From positions 1-40,786 of the forward strand of contig JANSYF010000028.1 of assembly GCA_024742575.1 (NCBI GenBank): 40,786 nt of DNA, given 5' to 3'. Numbering within the stretch: position 1 is the stretch's first letter; each line of letters opens with the position of its first letter. Below, piece after piece: positions 8,200 through 16,586 of the stretch. The position numbers were made by a program, and so were the translations under genes. Source of the DNA: Paracoccaceae bacterium (GTDB lineage: Bacteria; Pseudomonadota; Alphaproteobacteria; Rhodobacterales; Rhodobacteraceae). The notes under the pieces are model-generated. The model saw only the letters and a program-made list of their open reading frames with translations. It was not told where the DNA came from and did no database searches.

Positions 8200-9596
8200 C
8201 CTCGCGCCGACTTCTTGACAAACTTTGGGATGCGCATGAAATCTTGCGCCGCGACGACGGCACAAGCCTGCTCTGGGTGGACCGCCATCTGGTTCACGAA
8301 GGCTCGCACCACGCCTTTGCCAAGATTGCAGACCGGGGCGTGCCAGTGGCCGAACCGGGGCTGACCTTTGGAGTGGCCGATCATTATGCGCCGACGCGCG
8401 GCGGGCCTGCGACTGACGCCATTGCGCGGATGATTGCTACACTGGCCTCTAATGCCGACAAGCACGGGATCACCTGCTTCGGCCTCGACGATCCGCGGCA
8501 GGGCATCGTGCATGTGATCGGGCCGGAACAGGGGCTGACCCTGCCGGGACTACTGATCAATTGCGGAGATAGCCATACGTCGACCCATGGCGCGTTTGGG
8601 GCCTTGGCTTTTGGCATCGGCGCGACCGAGGTGGCGCATGTGCTGGCGACGCAGACGGTTTGGCAGAAGAAGCCCAAGGCGATGCGGATCAATGTTACTG
8701 GGCGGCTTGGGCCGGGTGTCGGGGCCAAGGATCTGGCGCTGGCATGGATTGCCAAGCTGGGTGCTGATGGCGCGCGCGGCCATGCCATTGAATATACCGG
8801 GTCTGCGGTGCGCTCCTTGTCGATGGAAGGTCGCATGACGCTCTGCAATCTCTCAATTGAAGGCGGTGGGCGGTTCGGAATGATCGCACCGGATGAGATC
8901 ACCTTTGCGTATGTAAAGGGGCGACCCTTTGCGCCGAATGACACCGATTGGGATCGTGCGATTGACCTCTGGTCGTCCCTGCCATCCGACGCGGATGCGG
9001 AGTTCGAAACCAGCGTATCGCTCGATGCATCCGAGATCGCACCCATCGTCACATGGGGTACAACGCCAGAAGACGCTTTGCCGGTAACGGCCACGGTCCC
9101 GGATCCTGCCCGCATGCAAGGCAGCGCCGCGGAACGTGCGCGCAATGCGCTAGACTATATGGGCCTTGCGCCGGGCCGAAAGCTGACCGACATCGCGGTC
9201 GATCAGGTGTTCATCGGCTCTTGCACCAATGCCCGCATCGAAGACCTGCGTTCGGCGGCGGCGGTGCTGGCCGGGCGGCGGGCCAAGGTGCCGGGGATTG
9301 TCTCGCCCGGATCGCGACAGGTAAAAGTTCAGGCCGAGGCGGAAGGACTAGACCGTATCTTTGTCGACGCAGGCCTTGAGTGGGTCGGGTCCGGCTGTTC
9401 GATGTGCGTTGCCATGAACGGAGATCATGTGGAGGCCGGCAAGCGCTGTGCCTCTACCACAAACCGCAACTTCCGGGGGCGTCAGGGGCGCGGGGCGCGG
9501 ACGCATCTGATGTCGCCGGCGATGGTGGCGGCTGCTGCGGTAACGGGCCATCTGACCGATGTGCGCGAGCTTCTGAAAGAGCGGGAGGTCGCATGA
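8196..9596 (+). CDS. leuC: Aconitase-superfamily hydro-lyase, large subunit (LeuC type)
   Basis: The 466-residue protein matches 3-isopropylmalate dehydratase large subunits in length and motifs. The three [4Fe-4S] ligands are Cys343 (FIGSCTNARIEDL), Cys401 and Cys404 (GSGCSMCVAMN). It opens with LLDKLWDAHEIL and has LLINCGDSHTSTHGAFG. LeuC with LeuD isomerises isopropylmalates, and close relatives hydrate maleate, citraconate or dimethylmaleate. Here leuCD sits between a GntR regulator and a TRAP transporter, with no leuB or leuA nearby. I infer a catabolic paralogue and not the leucine biosynthetic enzyme. ATGA overlaps are seen at both ends. Confidence 0.9.
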   Translation: MTSRRLLDKLWDAHEILRRDDGTSLLWVDRHLVHEGSHHAFAKIADRGVPVAEPGLTFGVADHYAPTRGGPATDAIARMIATLASNADKHGITCFGLDDPRQGIVHVIGPEQGLTLPGLLINCGDSHTSTHGAFGALAFGIGATEVAHVLATQTVWQKKPKAMRINVTGRLGPGVGAKDLALAWIAKLGADGARGHAIEYTGSAVRSLSMEGRMTLCNLSIEGGGRFGMIAPDEITFAYVKGRPFAPNDTDWDRAIDLWSSLPSDADAEFETSVSLDASEIAPIVTWGTTPEDALPVTATVPDPARMQGSAAERARNALDYMGLAPGRKLTDIAVDQVFIGSCTNARIEDLRSAAAVLAGRRAKVPGIVSPGSRQVKVQAEAEGLDRIFVDAGLEWVGSGCSMCVAMNGDHVEAGKRCASTTNRNFRGRQGRGARTHLMSPAMVAAAAVTGHLTDVRELLKEREVA

Positions 9597-10240
9597 CTGG
9601 GTGGTGCACTCATACCGGCCTTGCCGTGGCTTTGGACCGCGAGAACGTGGACACCGACCAGCTGATCCCGGCGCGGTTCATGTCGACGCCCCGGTCCGAA
9701 GGCTACGGCGATTTTCTGTTGCATGACATGCGCAAGAAAAGTGACGGCACGCCGATACCGGACTTTCCGATAAATGCAGTGCCAGATGCCAGCATTGTGA
9801 TCTCACGCCGGAATTTCGGCAGCGGATCGTCGCGTGAGGCGGCGGTTTATGCGCTGGTCGATTTCGGCATCCGCGTTGTGATCGCGCCCAGCTTTGGCGA
9901 CATCTTCGCCAGTAATTCGGTGAACAACGGCCTTCTGCCCGCCCGCGTGTCCGAGGCTGAAGTGGATGCGGCCATCGCAAAGCTGGTCGACGGCGCACAA
10001 GAGGTGACAGTTGACCTGACCGACAAGACGATCCGGTTGGGCAACACCACAATCGAGTTCACGCTGGACGATGTCTGGCAACAGAAACTCATCAACGGGT
10101 GGGACGATATCGACCTGACCCAAAAACACAAACGGGCCATCGCTGCATCCCGGGCGCAGCATGTGCAGCGGATGCCGTGGGCCATACCAGTCCAACAGAC
10201 CAACTTCAGGAGCGCGAGGCGGGACACCGTTTCGCAGTAA
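9593..10240 (+). CDS. leuD: Aconitase-superfamily hydro-lyase, small subunit (LeuD type)
   Basis: The 215-residue protein is the swivelling small subunit. It has VDTDQLIPARF near the start, EGYGDFLLHD, and the substrate-loop region SRRNFGSGSSREAAVYAL followed by APSFGDIFASNSVNNGLLP. These are standard for LeuD. The start overlaps the large-subunit stop (ATGA). The substrate-specificity loop differs between leucine enzymes and catabolic hydratases, but I cannot decide specificity from it by eye. A 40-base gap follows before the TRAP genes. Confidence 0.9.
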   Translation: MTGWCTHTGLAVALDRENVDTDQLIPARFMSTPRSEGYGDFLLHDMRKKSDGTPIPDFPINAVPDASIVISRRNFGSGSSREAAVYALVDFGIRVVIAPSFGDIFASNSVNNGLLPARVSEAEVDAAIAKLVDGAQEVTVDLTDKTIRLGNTTIEFTLDDVWQQKLINGWDDIDLTQKHKRAIAASRAQHVQRMPWAIPVQQTNFRSARRDTVSQ

Positions 10241-10280
10241 CACAGGCCATAACGGCCAAAGGGTGTAGGAGGAACTATCC

Positions 10281-11294
10281 ATGACTATGAACTTGCTCAA
10301 AGGCTGCCTTGCAGGTGGCGTGCTGCTTGGGTCCGTGGCCCAAGCCGAAGAGACCATCACAGCGGTGCACGCGTTTCCCGAAACGCTGATCTATACGCAA
10401 AGCTTTCTGTCCTTCGTGGACAAGGTGAACGCGGCAGGTGAAGGCGTGATCCAGATCGAAGTGCGCGGCGGCCCGGAAGCCATCGGCATGTTCCAGCAAC
10501 CTGACGCGGTGCGCGACGGGATCGTGGATATGGTTTACACACCGGGATCGTTCTATGGCGGCGCGCTGCCCGAGAAAGACGCGCTTGTGGCGTCAAACCT
10601 GACGGCTGTTGAAACACGCGAAAACGGCGGGATCGAATTGATCGACCAGATCCATCAGGAACGCATGGGCCTCAAGTACCTTGGGTGGTTCGACAGCGGC
10701 GTGTGCTATAATCTCTGGACCCGTGATGAGCCGTCGTTTGACGCGGATGGCAACCTCGAAGTGGACGGCCTACGCCTGCGCGGCAACGCCGTGTATAACG
10801 CATTCTTCACCAACTACCTCGAAGCACAGGTGATCGACCTGCCAACCGGCGAGGTTTATTCCGCGCTTCAGAACGGTGTTGTAGATGCCACGGGCTGGAC
10901 GCAGATCGGCCTTATTGACCTCAAGTGGAACGAATTCCTGAACTATCGGATCGAACCCTGCTTCTTTTCGACAGACCTTGGTGTGATCGTAAATCAGGAT
11001 TCATGGGACGGGCTGAGCGACGAAGCCAAGACCATCCTGCAAGACACAGCGATCCAGCACGAGATTGACAGCGTAAACGCACTTCGCACAAAGCGGGACG
11101 AAGACTTCGCCGCGCTTGATGCCGCTGGCATGAAGGTTGTCGAACTCGAAGGTGAGGCGAAAGCCAACTACCTTGCCGCTGCCCGTGAAACCACATGGGC
11201 GCGTATGAAAGAGCTGATGGAAGCAGAGCCGCAGTCGGTTGCCACCTATGACGACCTGATCGCCAAGTTCTACGATCCCGCCGCCGACAACTAA
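10281..11294 (+). CDS. dctP: TRAP transporter solute-binding protein, DctP type
   Basis: The 337-residue protein has a signal peptide (LLKGCLAGGVLLGSVAQAEE, cleavage after AQA) and the periplasmic binding-protein pattern of DctP: GMFQQPDAVRDGIVDMVY early, LPTGEVYSALQNGVVDATGW in the middle, and a helical end. It delivers an organic acid, usually a carboxylate, to the DctQM membrane complex. A strong AGGAGG site lies 9 bases before the ATG. It follows leuD by 40 bases and precedes dctQ across a perfect hairpin. The ligand is presumably the island's substrate. Confidence 0.92.
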   Translation: MTMNLLKGCLAGGVLLGSVAQAEETITAVHAFPETLIYTQSFLSFVDKVNAAGEGVIQIEVRGGPEAIGMFQQPDAVRDGIVDMVYTPGSFYGGALPEKDALVASNLTAVETRENGGIELIDQIHQERMGLKYLGWFDSGVCYNLWTRDEPSFDADGNLEVDGLRLRGNAVYNAFFTNYLEAQVIDLPTGEVYSALQNGVVDATGWTQIGLIDLKWNEFLNYRIEPCFFSTDLGVIVNQDSWDGLSDEAKTILQDTAIQHEIDSVNALRTKRDEDFAALDAAGMKVVELEGEAKANYLAAARETTWARMKELMEAEPQSVATYDDLIAKFYDPAADN

Positions 11295-11301
11295 GACCAT
11301 C

Positions 11302-11325
11302 GGGCCGGGGCGTTTGCCCCGGCCC
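11302..11325 (+). terminator. Perfect hairpin between dctP and dctQ
   Basis: A 10-base-pair GC stem (GGGCCGGGGC at 11302-11311, GCCCCGGCCC at 11316-11325) encloses a GTTT tetraloop. No T-tract follows, so it is more likely a partial terminator or an mRNA 3' stabiliser that raises the dctP level above dctQM than a full stop. Such hairpins behind binding-protein genes are well known in transporter operons; the role here is inferred. Confidence 0.7.
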
Positions 11326-11349
11326 ACCCCTCAGTGAACGGATGATCCC

Positions 11350-11856
11350 ATGCGCGCCGTGATCCGCGTCTATGACGCTTTGCTTTACACGATGGCCTTA
11401 GTCGCGGCCGTGACCCTTGTCTGGCTGATGGTGTCGGTGGTTGTTTCCGTCGTGATGCGCAATCTGGGGCTACAACCTTTCGCGTGGCTGTTTACTTCAG
11501 CCGAATACGGCATTCTTTACATGACCATGCTTGGTGCGCCGTGGTTGGTGCGCGAAAAGGGGCATGTGCATATCGAACTTGTGACAGCCGCGTTGCCGCC
11601 AACGCTGCGACGTTTCGTGAGTCGAATGGTGGCCGTGCTGTGTGTGCTCGTCTGTATCATCTTGGCATGGTACGGGCTGCAATTGTTCCTGACCAATATT
11701 GAACGCAACAACTACGATGTGCGCGCCTATTACTATCCCCGTTGGCTATTGACCGTGACCTTTCCCATCGCCTTTTCGGTGATGGCGATTGAATTCTCGC
11801 GGTTCGTGTTCGGATCTGAATTGATGCACTCGGGTGAAGCGGGGATTCACGAATAA
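11350..11856 (+). CDS. dctQ: TRAP transporter small membrane subunit, DctQ type
   Basis: The 168-residue protein has about four membrane segments, for example LVAAVTLVWLMVSVVVSVVM (residues 17-36) and VAVLCVLVCIILAWYGLQLF. It also has the charged WLVREKGHVHIELV loop typical of DctQ between helices two and three. It forms the membrane complex with DctM. Its stop overlaps the dctM start (TAATG), so the two are translationally coupled. Confidence 0.9.
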   Translation: MRAVIRVYDALLYTMALVAAVTLVWLMVSVVVSVVMRNLGLQPFAWLFTSAEYGILYMTMLGAPWLVREKGHVHIELVTAALPPTLRRFVSRMVAVLCVLVCIILAWYGLQLFLTNIERNNYDVRAYYYPRWLLTVTFPIAFSVMAIEFSRFVFGSELMHSGEAGIHE

Positions 11857-13166
11857 TGGAATGGTTCGAAGCACTTGGTCTGCTGGTCGGCAGCATCATG
11901 CTCCTGATGGCGATCGGTATGCCCGTTGCCTTGGCTTTTCTTGCGGCCAACATCATTGGTGCGTGGGTGTTTATGGGGGGCGACCGCGGGGTGGTCGCGC
12001 TTTTGAACAACGGGTGGGGCGCACTGACGATTTTTGCGCTGGTGCCGATTCCGCTGTTTTTGCTGATGGGCGAGATCTTTTTCCAGACCGGTCTGGGCAG
12101 TCGCATGTTCTCGGCTATCGACAAGTTGTTGGGGCGGCTGCCGGGACGGTTAAGCTATGTCACCGTTCTAGGGGGCACCGGGTTTTCCACCCTGTCGGGC
12201 TCATCAATGGGATCAACCGCGCTTTTGGGTTCGCTTATGGTGCCCGAGATGAACCGGCGCGGATACAAAAGCCACATGTCCATCGGTCCGATCCTTGGTA
12301 CGGGTGGTTTGGCGATTATTATTCCACCGTCGGCGCTGGCCGTTCTCTTGGCGACTTTGGCCAAGATCGACGTGGGCGCGCTTTTGATAGCAGGTGTCAT
12401 CCCCGGTCTGATCCTCGCCAGTTTCTATGTCGCGACGATCTACCTGCAAACCAAGATCGACCCAGATGCAGCCCCTGCCTATGACGTGGAGCCAATGACG
12501 GCAGGGCAAAAAATCGGCATCCTGCTGCGCGACGTGGTGCCGATGATCGGTTTGATGGTCGCAATTGTCATCATGATGATCAATGGCATTGTCACCCCGT
12601 CCGAAGCCGCTGCCTTTGGCGCGTTGGGCGTGCTGATCCTTGCGGCGCTCTACCGTTGCTTGACTTGGGATTCGGTCAAGAAATCCGTCCGAGGCGCATT
12701 GCGCGTGACACTGATGGCTTACTTGATCGTCTTTGGTTCCGCGACCTTCAGCCAGCTATTGGCATTCTCGGGCGCATCGCGCGGGTTAATCAACTGGGCA
12801 ACTGGGTTTGATCTGGACCCGACACTGATGCTTTTGGTGATGTTTGGCGTGCTGTTGGTTCTGGGCATGTTCATGGAGCAAATCTCGATTATGCTGCTGA
12901 CCGTCCCAATCTTTTTCCCGCTGGCCCAAACGCTTGGCTTCGATCCGATCTGGTTCGGCCTGATCATGCTGCTTGCGCTTGAAATCAGTTTTACGACCCC
13001 GCCGTTCGGCCTGCTTTTATTCGTGATGAAGGGGGTGGCCCCCCCCAACACGACAATGCGCGAGATCTACCGCGCTGCGTTTCCGTTCATTCTGTGTTCG
13101 CTGCTTGTTGTGGCGCTATTAATCATGTTTCCACCGCTAGCGACTTGGCTTCCAGGGCTTGGATAG
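11856..13166 (+). CDS. dctM: TRAP transporter large membrane subunit, DctM type
   Basis: The 436-residue, highly hydrophobic protein has around twelve membrane segments and typical DctM stretches: LLMGEIFFQTGLG, GGTGFSTLSGSSMGSTALLG, GTGGLAIIIPPSALAV, GIVTPSEAAAFGALG and EISFTTPPFGLLLFVMKG. It is the ion-coupled permease of the TRAP system. Length is normal. It is the last gene of the rightward catabolic operon. A gap of 220 bases follows, without a clear terminator. Confidence 0.93.
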   Translation: MEWFEALGLLVGSIMLLMAIGMPVALAFLAANIIGAWVFMGGDRGVVALLNNGWGALTIFALVPIPLFLLMGEIFFQTGLGSRMFSAIDKLLGRLPGRLSYVTVLGGTGFSTLSGSSMGSTALLGSLMVPEMNRRGYKSHMSIGPILGTGGLAIIIPPSALAVLLATLAKIDVGALLIAGVIPGLILASFYVATIYLQTKIDPDAAPAYDVEPMTAGQKIGILLRDVVPMIGLMVAIVIMMINGIVTPSEAAAFGALGVLILAALYRCLTWDSVKKSVRGALRVTLMAYLIVFGSATFSQLLAFSGASRGLINWATGFDLDPTLMLLVMFGVLLVLGMFMEQISIMLLTVPIFFPLAQTLGFDPIWFGLIMLLALEISFTTPPFGLLLFVMKGVAPPNTTMREIYRAAFPFILCSLLVVALLIMFPPLATWLPGLG

Positions 13167-13285
13167 GTCTTGGTCATAGCGTGTTCCTGCGCTTCGGAGG
13201 CAATCCTATTTGTTGTGATACAGTCTTTAATCACCCGCCTATTGAATGATCTGGCGTGTTTCGCAAAAAAGCTTCCCGATTGACT

Positions 13286-13306
13286 AACGCCTCTAATTTA
13301 GGCGTT
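13286..13306. repeat. Small inverted repeat before the ATP-grasp operon
   Basis: AACGCC (13286-13291) and GGCGTT (13301-13306) flank an AT-rich 9-base loop in the gap between dctM and the ATP-grasp gene. It could be an operator for the downstream operon or a weak hairpin. Nothing else recognisable is seen in 13167-13386. Confidence 0.3.
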
Positions 13307-13386
13307 CCGCAAGTTATTTGGGCGTTCAGGCGGGTGACATGCATCATCGCCTTGCACTTTGTTCACCAGCCGAGCAAGCTTTTGGC

Positions 13387-14811
13387 ATGAGTGAAAAACC
13401 TTGTTTCGATGAAATGTGGGGTCGTGATGCGCAAATCCGCGCCCCGTATCAGAATTTTTTCGATTGGTTCGATCAGGAAGATCCCAAGCGATTGCGCGCA
13501 AAAAACCGCGAGGCGGAAGAACTCTTTCGCCTGACGGGCATCACCTTCAACGTCTATGGCAGATCCGAAGCGGAAGAACGTCTGATCCCCTTCGACATCA
13601 TTCCCCGGATTATTTCGGGTTCGGAATGGGCAAAGCTGTCCCGTGGGATCGAACAGAGGGTGCGCGCGATCAACGCGTTTTTGCACGACATCTATCACAC
13701 GCAAGAAATCCTGAAGGCCGGGCGTATCCCACGCGAGATGATCTCGCAGAACGAAGCGTTCTTGCCCAAGATGATCGGCGTTGATGTGCCGGGTGGCGTG
13801 TATACTCATATCGTTGGCATCGACCTTGTCTGCACCGGACCGGGGGAATTTTATGTTCTTGAAGACAATGCTCGTACCCCGTCGGGAGTGAGTTATATGC
13901 TCGAAAATCGGGAAACCATGTTGCAGATGTTCCCCGAGCTTTTTTCGAAGAACCGGGTGCAATCCGTGCAGCAATACCCGATTGACTTGCGCCGGTCGCT
14001 TGCAGCCTGTGCACCCAGAATGGCCGAAGGGGATCCAACCGTCGCTGTTCTGACACCGGGCATCTACAACTCGGCCTATTTCGAACATGCCTTCCTTGCA
14101 GACCAGATGGGTGTCGAACTGGTCGAAGGCCACGACCTGAGAGTGATTGATGGACGTGTCGCGATGCGCACGATTCATGGCTACAAACCCATCGACGTGC
14201 TGTATCGGCGTGTGGACGATGATTTCCTTGATCCTCTGAATTTCAATCCGGAAAGCCAGTTGGGCGTGCCGGGGATCATGGATGTCTATCGCGCGGGCGG
14301 GATCACGATCGCGAATGCGCCGGGAACAGGTATTTCAGACGATAAGGCGATCTATTCCTACATGCCTGAAATTGTTGAGTTCTATACCGGTGAACGGCCC
14401 TTGCTTCAGAATGTGCCGACGTGGCGGTGTTCTGAACCTGACTCATTAGCCTATGTGCTGGATAATCTCGAAGACCTCGTGGTGAAAGAAGTGCACGGGT
14501 CGGGCGGCTATGGCATGCTGATTGGCCCGACCGCCACGAAAAAAGACATTGCCGCCTTCCGCAAAAAGCTCAAGGCGCGCCCAAAGAACTACATCGCCCA
14601 ACCCACGCTTAGCCTCTCCACAGTACCGATCTTTGCCAAAGCTGGGCTGACGCCGCGACATGTTGATCTTAGGCCTTATGTTCTTGTCAGCCCCGACGGG
14701 ATCAAGATCACACCGGGTGGATTAACACGTGTCGCGCTTAAGAAAGGGTCGCTGGTGGTGAATTCATCGCAGGGCGGTGGAACCAAAGACACTTGGGTGT
14801 TGGAGGAGTAG
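13387..14811 (+). CDS. Circularly permuted type 2 ATP-grasp protein
   Basis: The 474-residue protein (from MSEKPCFDEMW) belongs to the DUF404/DUF407 circularly permuted ATP-grasp family, usually about 470-480 residues. Recognisable stretches are FNVYGRSEAEERLIPFDIIPRII, the acidic YVLEDNARTPSGVSYMLENR, and LVVKEVHGSGGYGMLIGP, then DLRPYVLVSPDGIKITPGG near the end. ATP-grasp enzymes form amide or ester bonds through an acyl phosphate. An in-frame TTG at 13318 would add 23 residues with no family match, so I prefer the ATG at 13387, although its ribosome site is weak. It is the first gene of an operon with alpha-E, transglutaminase and Anbu genes, a conserved association thought to make and process a peptide modification. 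Confidence 0.9.
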   Translation: MSEKPCFDEMWGRDAQIRAPYQNFFDWFDQEDPKRLRAKNREAEELFRLTGITFNVYGRSEAEERLIPFDIIPRIISGSEWAKLSRGIEQRVRAINAFLHDIYHTQEILKAGRIPREMISQNEAFLPKMIGVDVPGGVYTHIVGIDLVCTGPGEFYVLEDNARTPSGVSYMLENRETMLQMFPELFSKNRVQSVQQYPIDLRRSLAACAPRMAEGDPTVAVLTPGIYNSAYFEHAFLADQMGVELVEGHDLRVIDGRVAMRTIHGYKPIDVLYRRVDDDFLDPLNFNPESQLGVPGIMDVYRAGGITIANAPGTGISDDKAIYSYMPEIVEFYTGERPLLQNVPTWRCSEPDSLAYVLDNLEDLVVKEVHGSGGYGMLIGPTATKKDIAAFRKKLKARPKNYIAQPTLSLSTVPIFAKAGLTPRHVDLRPYVLVSPDGIKITPGGLTRVALKKGSLVVNSSQGGGTKDTWVLEE

Positions 14812-14815
14812 AGAC

Positions 14816-15757
14816 ATGCTGGGAAAAACCGCAAACGGCCTCTACTGGATGTATCGCTACATGGAGAGGGCCGAAAACACGGCGCGCCTGATTGAAACGG
14901 GGCAACGGATCGCGTTGACCCGCCTGAACCAGAGCGATGATGAATGGAAATCAATCATGCAATCCGCTGATTGTTTCGCCGGCTTCCAAGCCGAACATGA
15001 CGAGATCACCCGCGACGTTGCGGTGGATTGGATGCTGCGTAGCAAAGACAACCCGTCCTCGATCATATCCAGCGTGAACGCCGCACGGCAAAACGCACGT
15101 TTGGTTCGTACGGCCATCACGGGTGACGTTTGGGAAGCTGTGAATTCGGCCTATATGGTGTTGAAGAAAGCTTTGGCCCGCAAGGTTTCTGAGCGCGATT
15201 TGCCCAGAGTGCTGCGCCTAATCCGGCACCACGCTGCATTGGTGCGCGGGGTGACGCATGGCACGATGTTGCGCAATGATATTTACGATTTTGCACGTCT
15301 GGGCACGTTCCTCGAACGGGCGGACAACACAGCGCGTATTCTTGACGTGAAATACTACGTCTTGCTGCCCTCGGCCCGAGCGGTCGGTACATCTTTGGAC
15401 AACGTGCAGTGGGAATCCATACTGCGTTCTGTTTCTGCGCGCGGCGGGTTCCGCATGGAATATGGGGCTGGCGGTGGTCCGCGCGAAATTGCGGATTTTC
15501 TTATCCTCGACAAAAGAATGCCAAGATCCTTGGCCTTTTGCGTCAGTAAACTGTGCCACAACCTTGATTACCTCGGCGACGAGGATGACACGGGCGCACC
15601 ATCCCGCGAAAGAGTTGGCGCGCTTCGCAGCGGACTTTTGTCCAAGAGCATTGAAGATATCTTCGACTATGGGCTTCACGAATTCTTACAAAAAACGCTT
15701 GAAGAGCTGTCGGGCATTTCGGGCCAGATCGAACAGGATTTCCGCTTTTATGCCTAG
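14816..15757 (+). CDS. Alpha-E domain protein (DUF403)
   Basis: The 313-residue, largely helical protein begins MLGKTANGLYWMYRYMERAENTARLI, the signature start of alpha-E domain proteins, and repeats the theme with FARLGTFLERADNTARILD in the middle. The name comes from conserved glutamates in helices. Biochemical function is unknown, but the protein almost always accompanies the circularly permuted ATP-grasp, here 4 bases upstream, and a transglutaminase-like protease, here 21 bases downstream. The start ATG follows GGAGTAGAG. Confidence 0.92.
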   Translation: MLGKTANGLYWMYRYMERAENTARLIETGQRIALTRLNQSDDEWKSIMQSADCFAGFQAEHDEITRDVAVDWMLRSKDNPSSIISSVNAARQNARLVRTAITGDVWEAVNSAYMVLKKALARKVSERDLPRVLRLIRHHAALVRGVTHGTMLRNDIYDFARLGTFLERADNTARILDVKYYVLLPSARAVGTSLDNVQWESILRSVSARGGFRMEYGAGGGPREIADFLILDKRMPRSLAFCVSKLCHNLDYLGDEDDTGAPSRERVGALRSGLLSKSIEDIFDYGLHEFLQKTLEELSGISGQIEQDFRFYA

Positions 15758-15778
15758 GTACCAGCAAGACCGTTCTGC

Positions 15779-16576
15779 ATGCGCCTGAAGATAGATCACA
15801 CCACGGTGTATCGGTTCGATACACCTGTCATCTATGGCTTGCAGCAGCTGCGCAAGACACCGAAGTCTTCGTATAATCAGTCGGTCATCTCGTGGGAAAC
15901 CAGCATAGAAGGTGGTCGTAAAGAAGTCACCTTTGAAGACCATCATCACAACACGACCGAACTGATCAGCTTTGATCCGAACGTGTCCGAGTTGTCCGTG
16001 TCCAGTTCAGGTGAGGTCGAGATCACTGATAACGCTGGCATTCTTGGCCCACACCACGGAACAACGCCGCTTTGGCTATATGCCCTGACAACACCAAGAA
16101 CGGAACCGGGGCAGGGAACGCGCGCGTTGATCAAAGGGATGGATGCCGCACCGGACATCCCTGACCTGCACAATCTTTCCGAACGCATTAGATCGCAGGT
16201 GTCCTACACTCTGGGTGCATCCGCCCCGGATTGGAGCGCCGAGGATGCGATCGAGGCAGGGCAGGGCGTGTGCCAAGACCACACGCATATCATGCTTGCC
16301 TGCGCGCGCGCGCTGAAGCTCCCTGCGCGCTATGCCAGCGGCTATCTTATGCTAAATGAAACCACGACCCAAGACGCCATGCATGCATGGGCCGAGGTGC
16401 ATATCGAAGGACTGGGCTGGGTCGGCTTTGATGTGTCCAACGGTGTTTCTCCTGACTCACGTTACGTGCGTGTCGCAACAGGGCTGGACTATTCCGATGC
16501 AGCACCGATATCTGGTACTCGGATTGGCGGCGTGAACGAAGAGCTGCAAGTCCGCATCAACGTGGTTCAGCAATAA
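15779..16576 (+). CDS. Transglutaminase-like cysteine protease
   Basis: The 265-residue protein has the bacterial transglutaminase N-terminal domain (RLKIDHTTVYRFDTPV) followed by the papain-like transglutaminase core. The triad is visible: Cys165 in GQGVCQDHTH, His202 in AMHAWAEVHI and Asp218 in GWVGFDVSNG. Members in this operon context are thought to act as peptidases or amide-bond transferases on products of the ATP-grasp partner; the actual substrate is unknown. No signal peptide is seen. The Anbu gene starts 10 bases after it. Confidence 0.93.
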   Translation: MRLKIDHTTVYRFDTPVIYGLQQLRKTPKSSYNQSVISWETSIEGGRKEVTFEDHHHNTTELISFDPNVSELSVSSSGEVEITDNAGILGPHHGTTPLWLYALTTPRTEPGQGTRALIKGMDAAPDIPDLHNLSERIRSQVSYTLGASAPDWSAEDAIEAGQGVCQDHTHIMLACARALKLPARYASGYLMLNETTTQDAMHAWAEVHIEGLGWVGFDVSNGVSPDSRYVRVATGLDYSDAAPISGTRIGGVNEELQVRINVVQQ

Positions 16577-16586
16577 AGGCGACCCA

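Noticed and set aside
13318..13386. A 23-residue N-terminal extension of the ATP-grasp protein from a TTG
   Set aside because: The extension has no family similarity that I recognise, and the ATG at 13387 gives the usual protein length.
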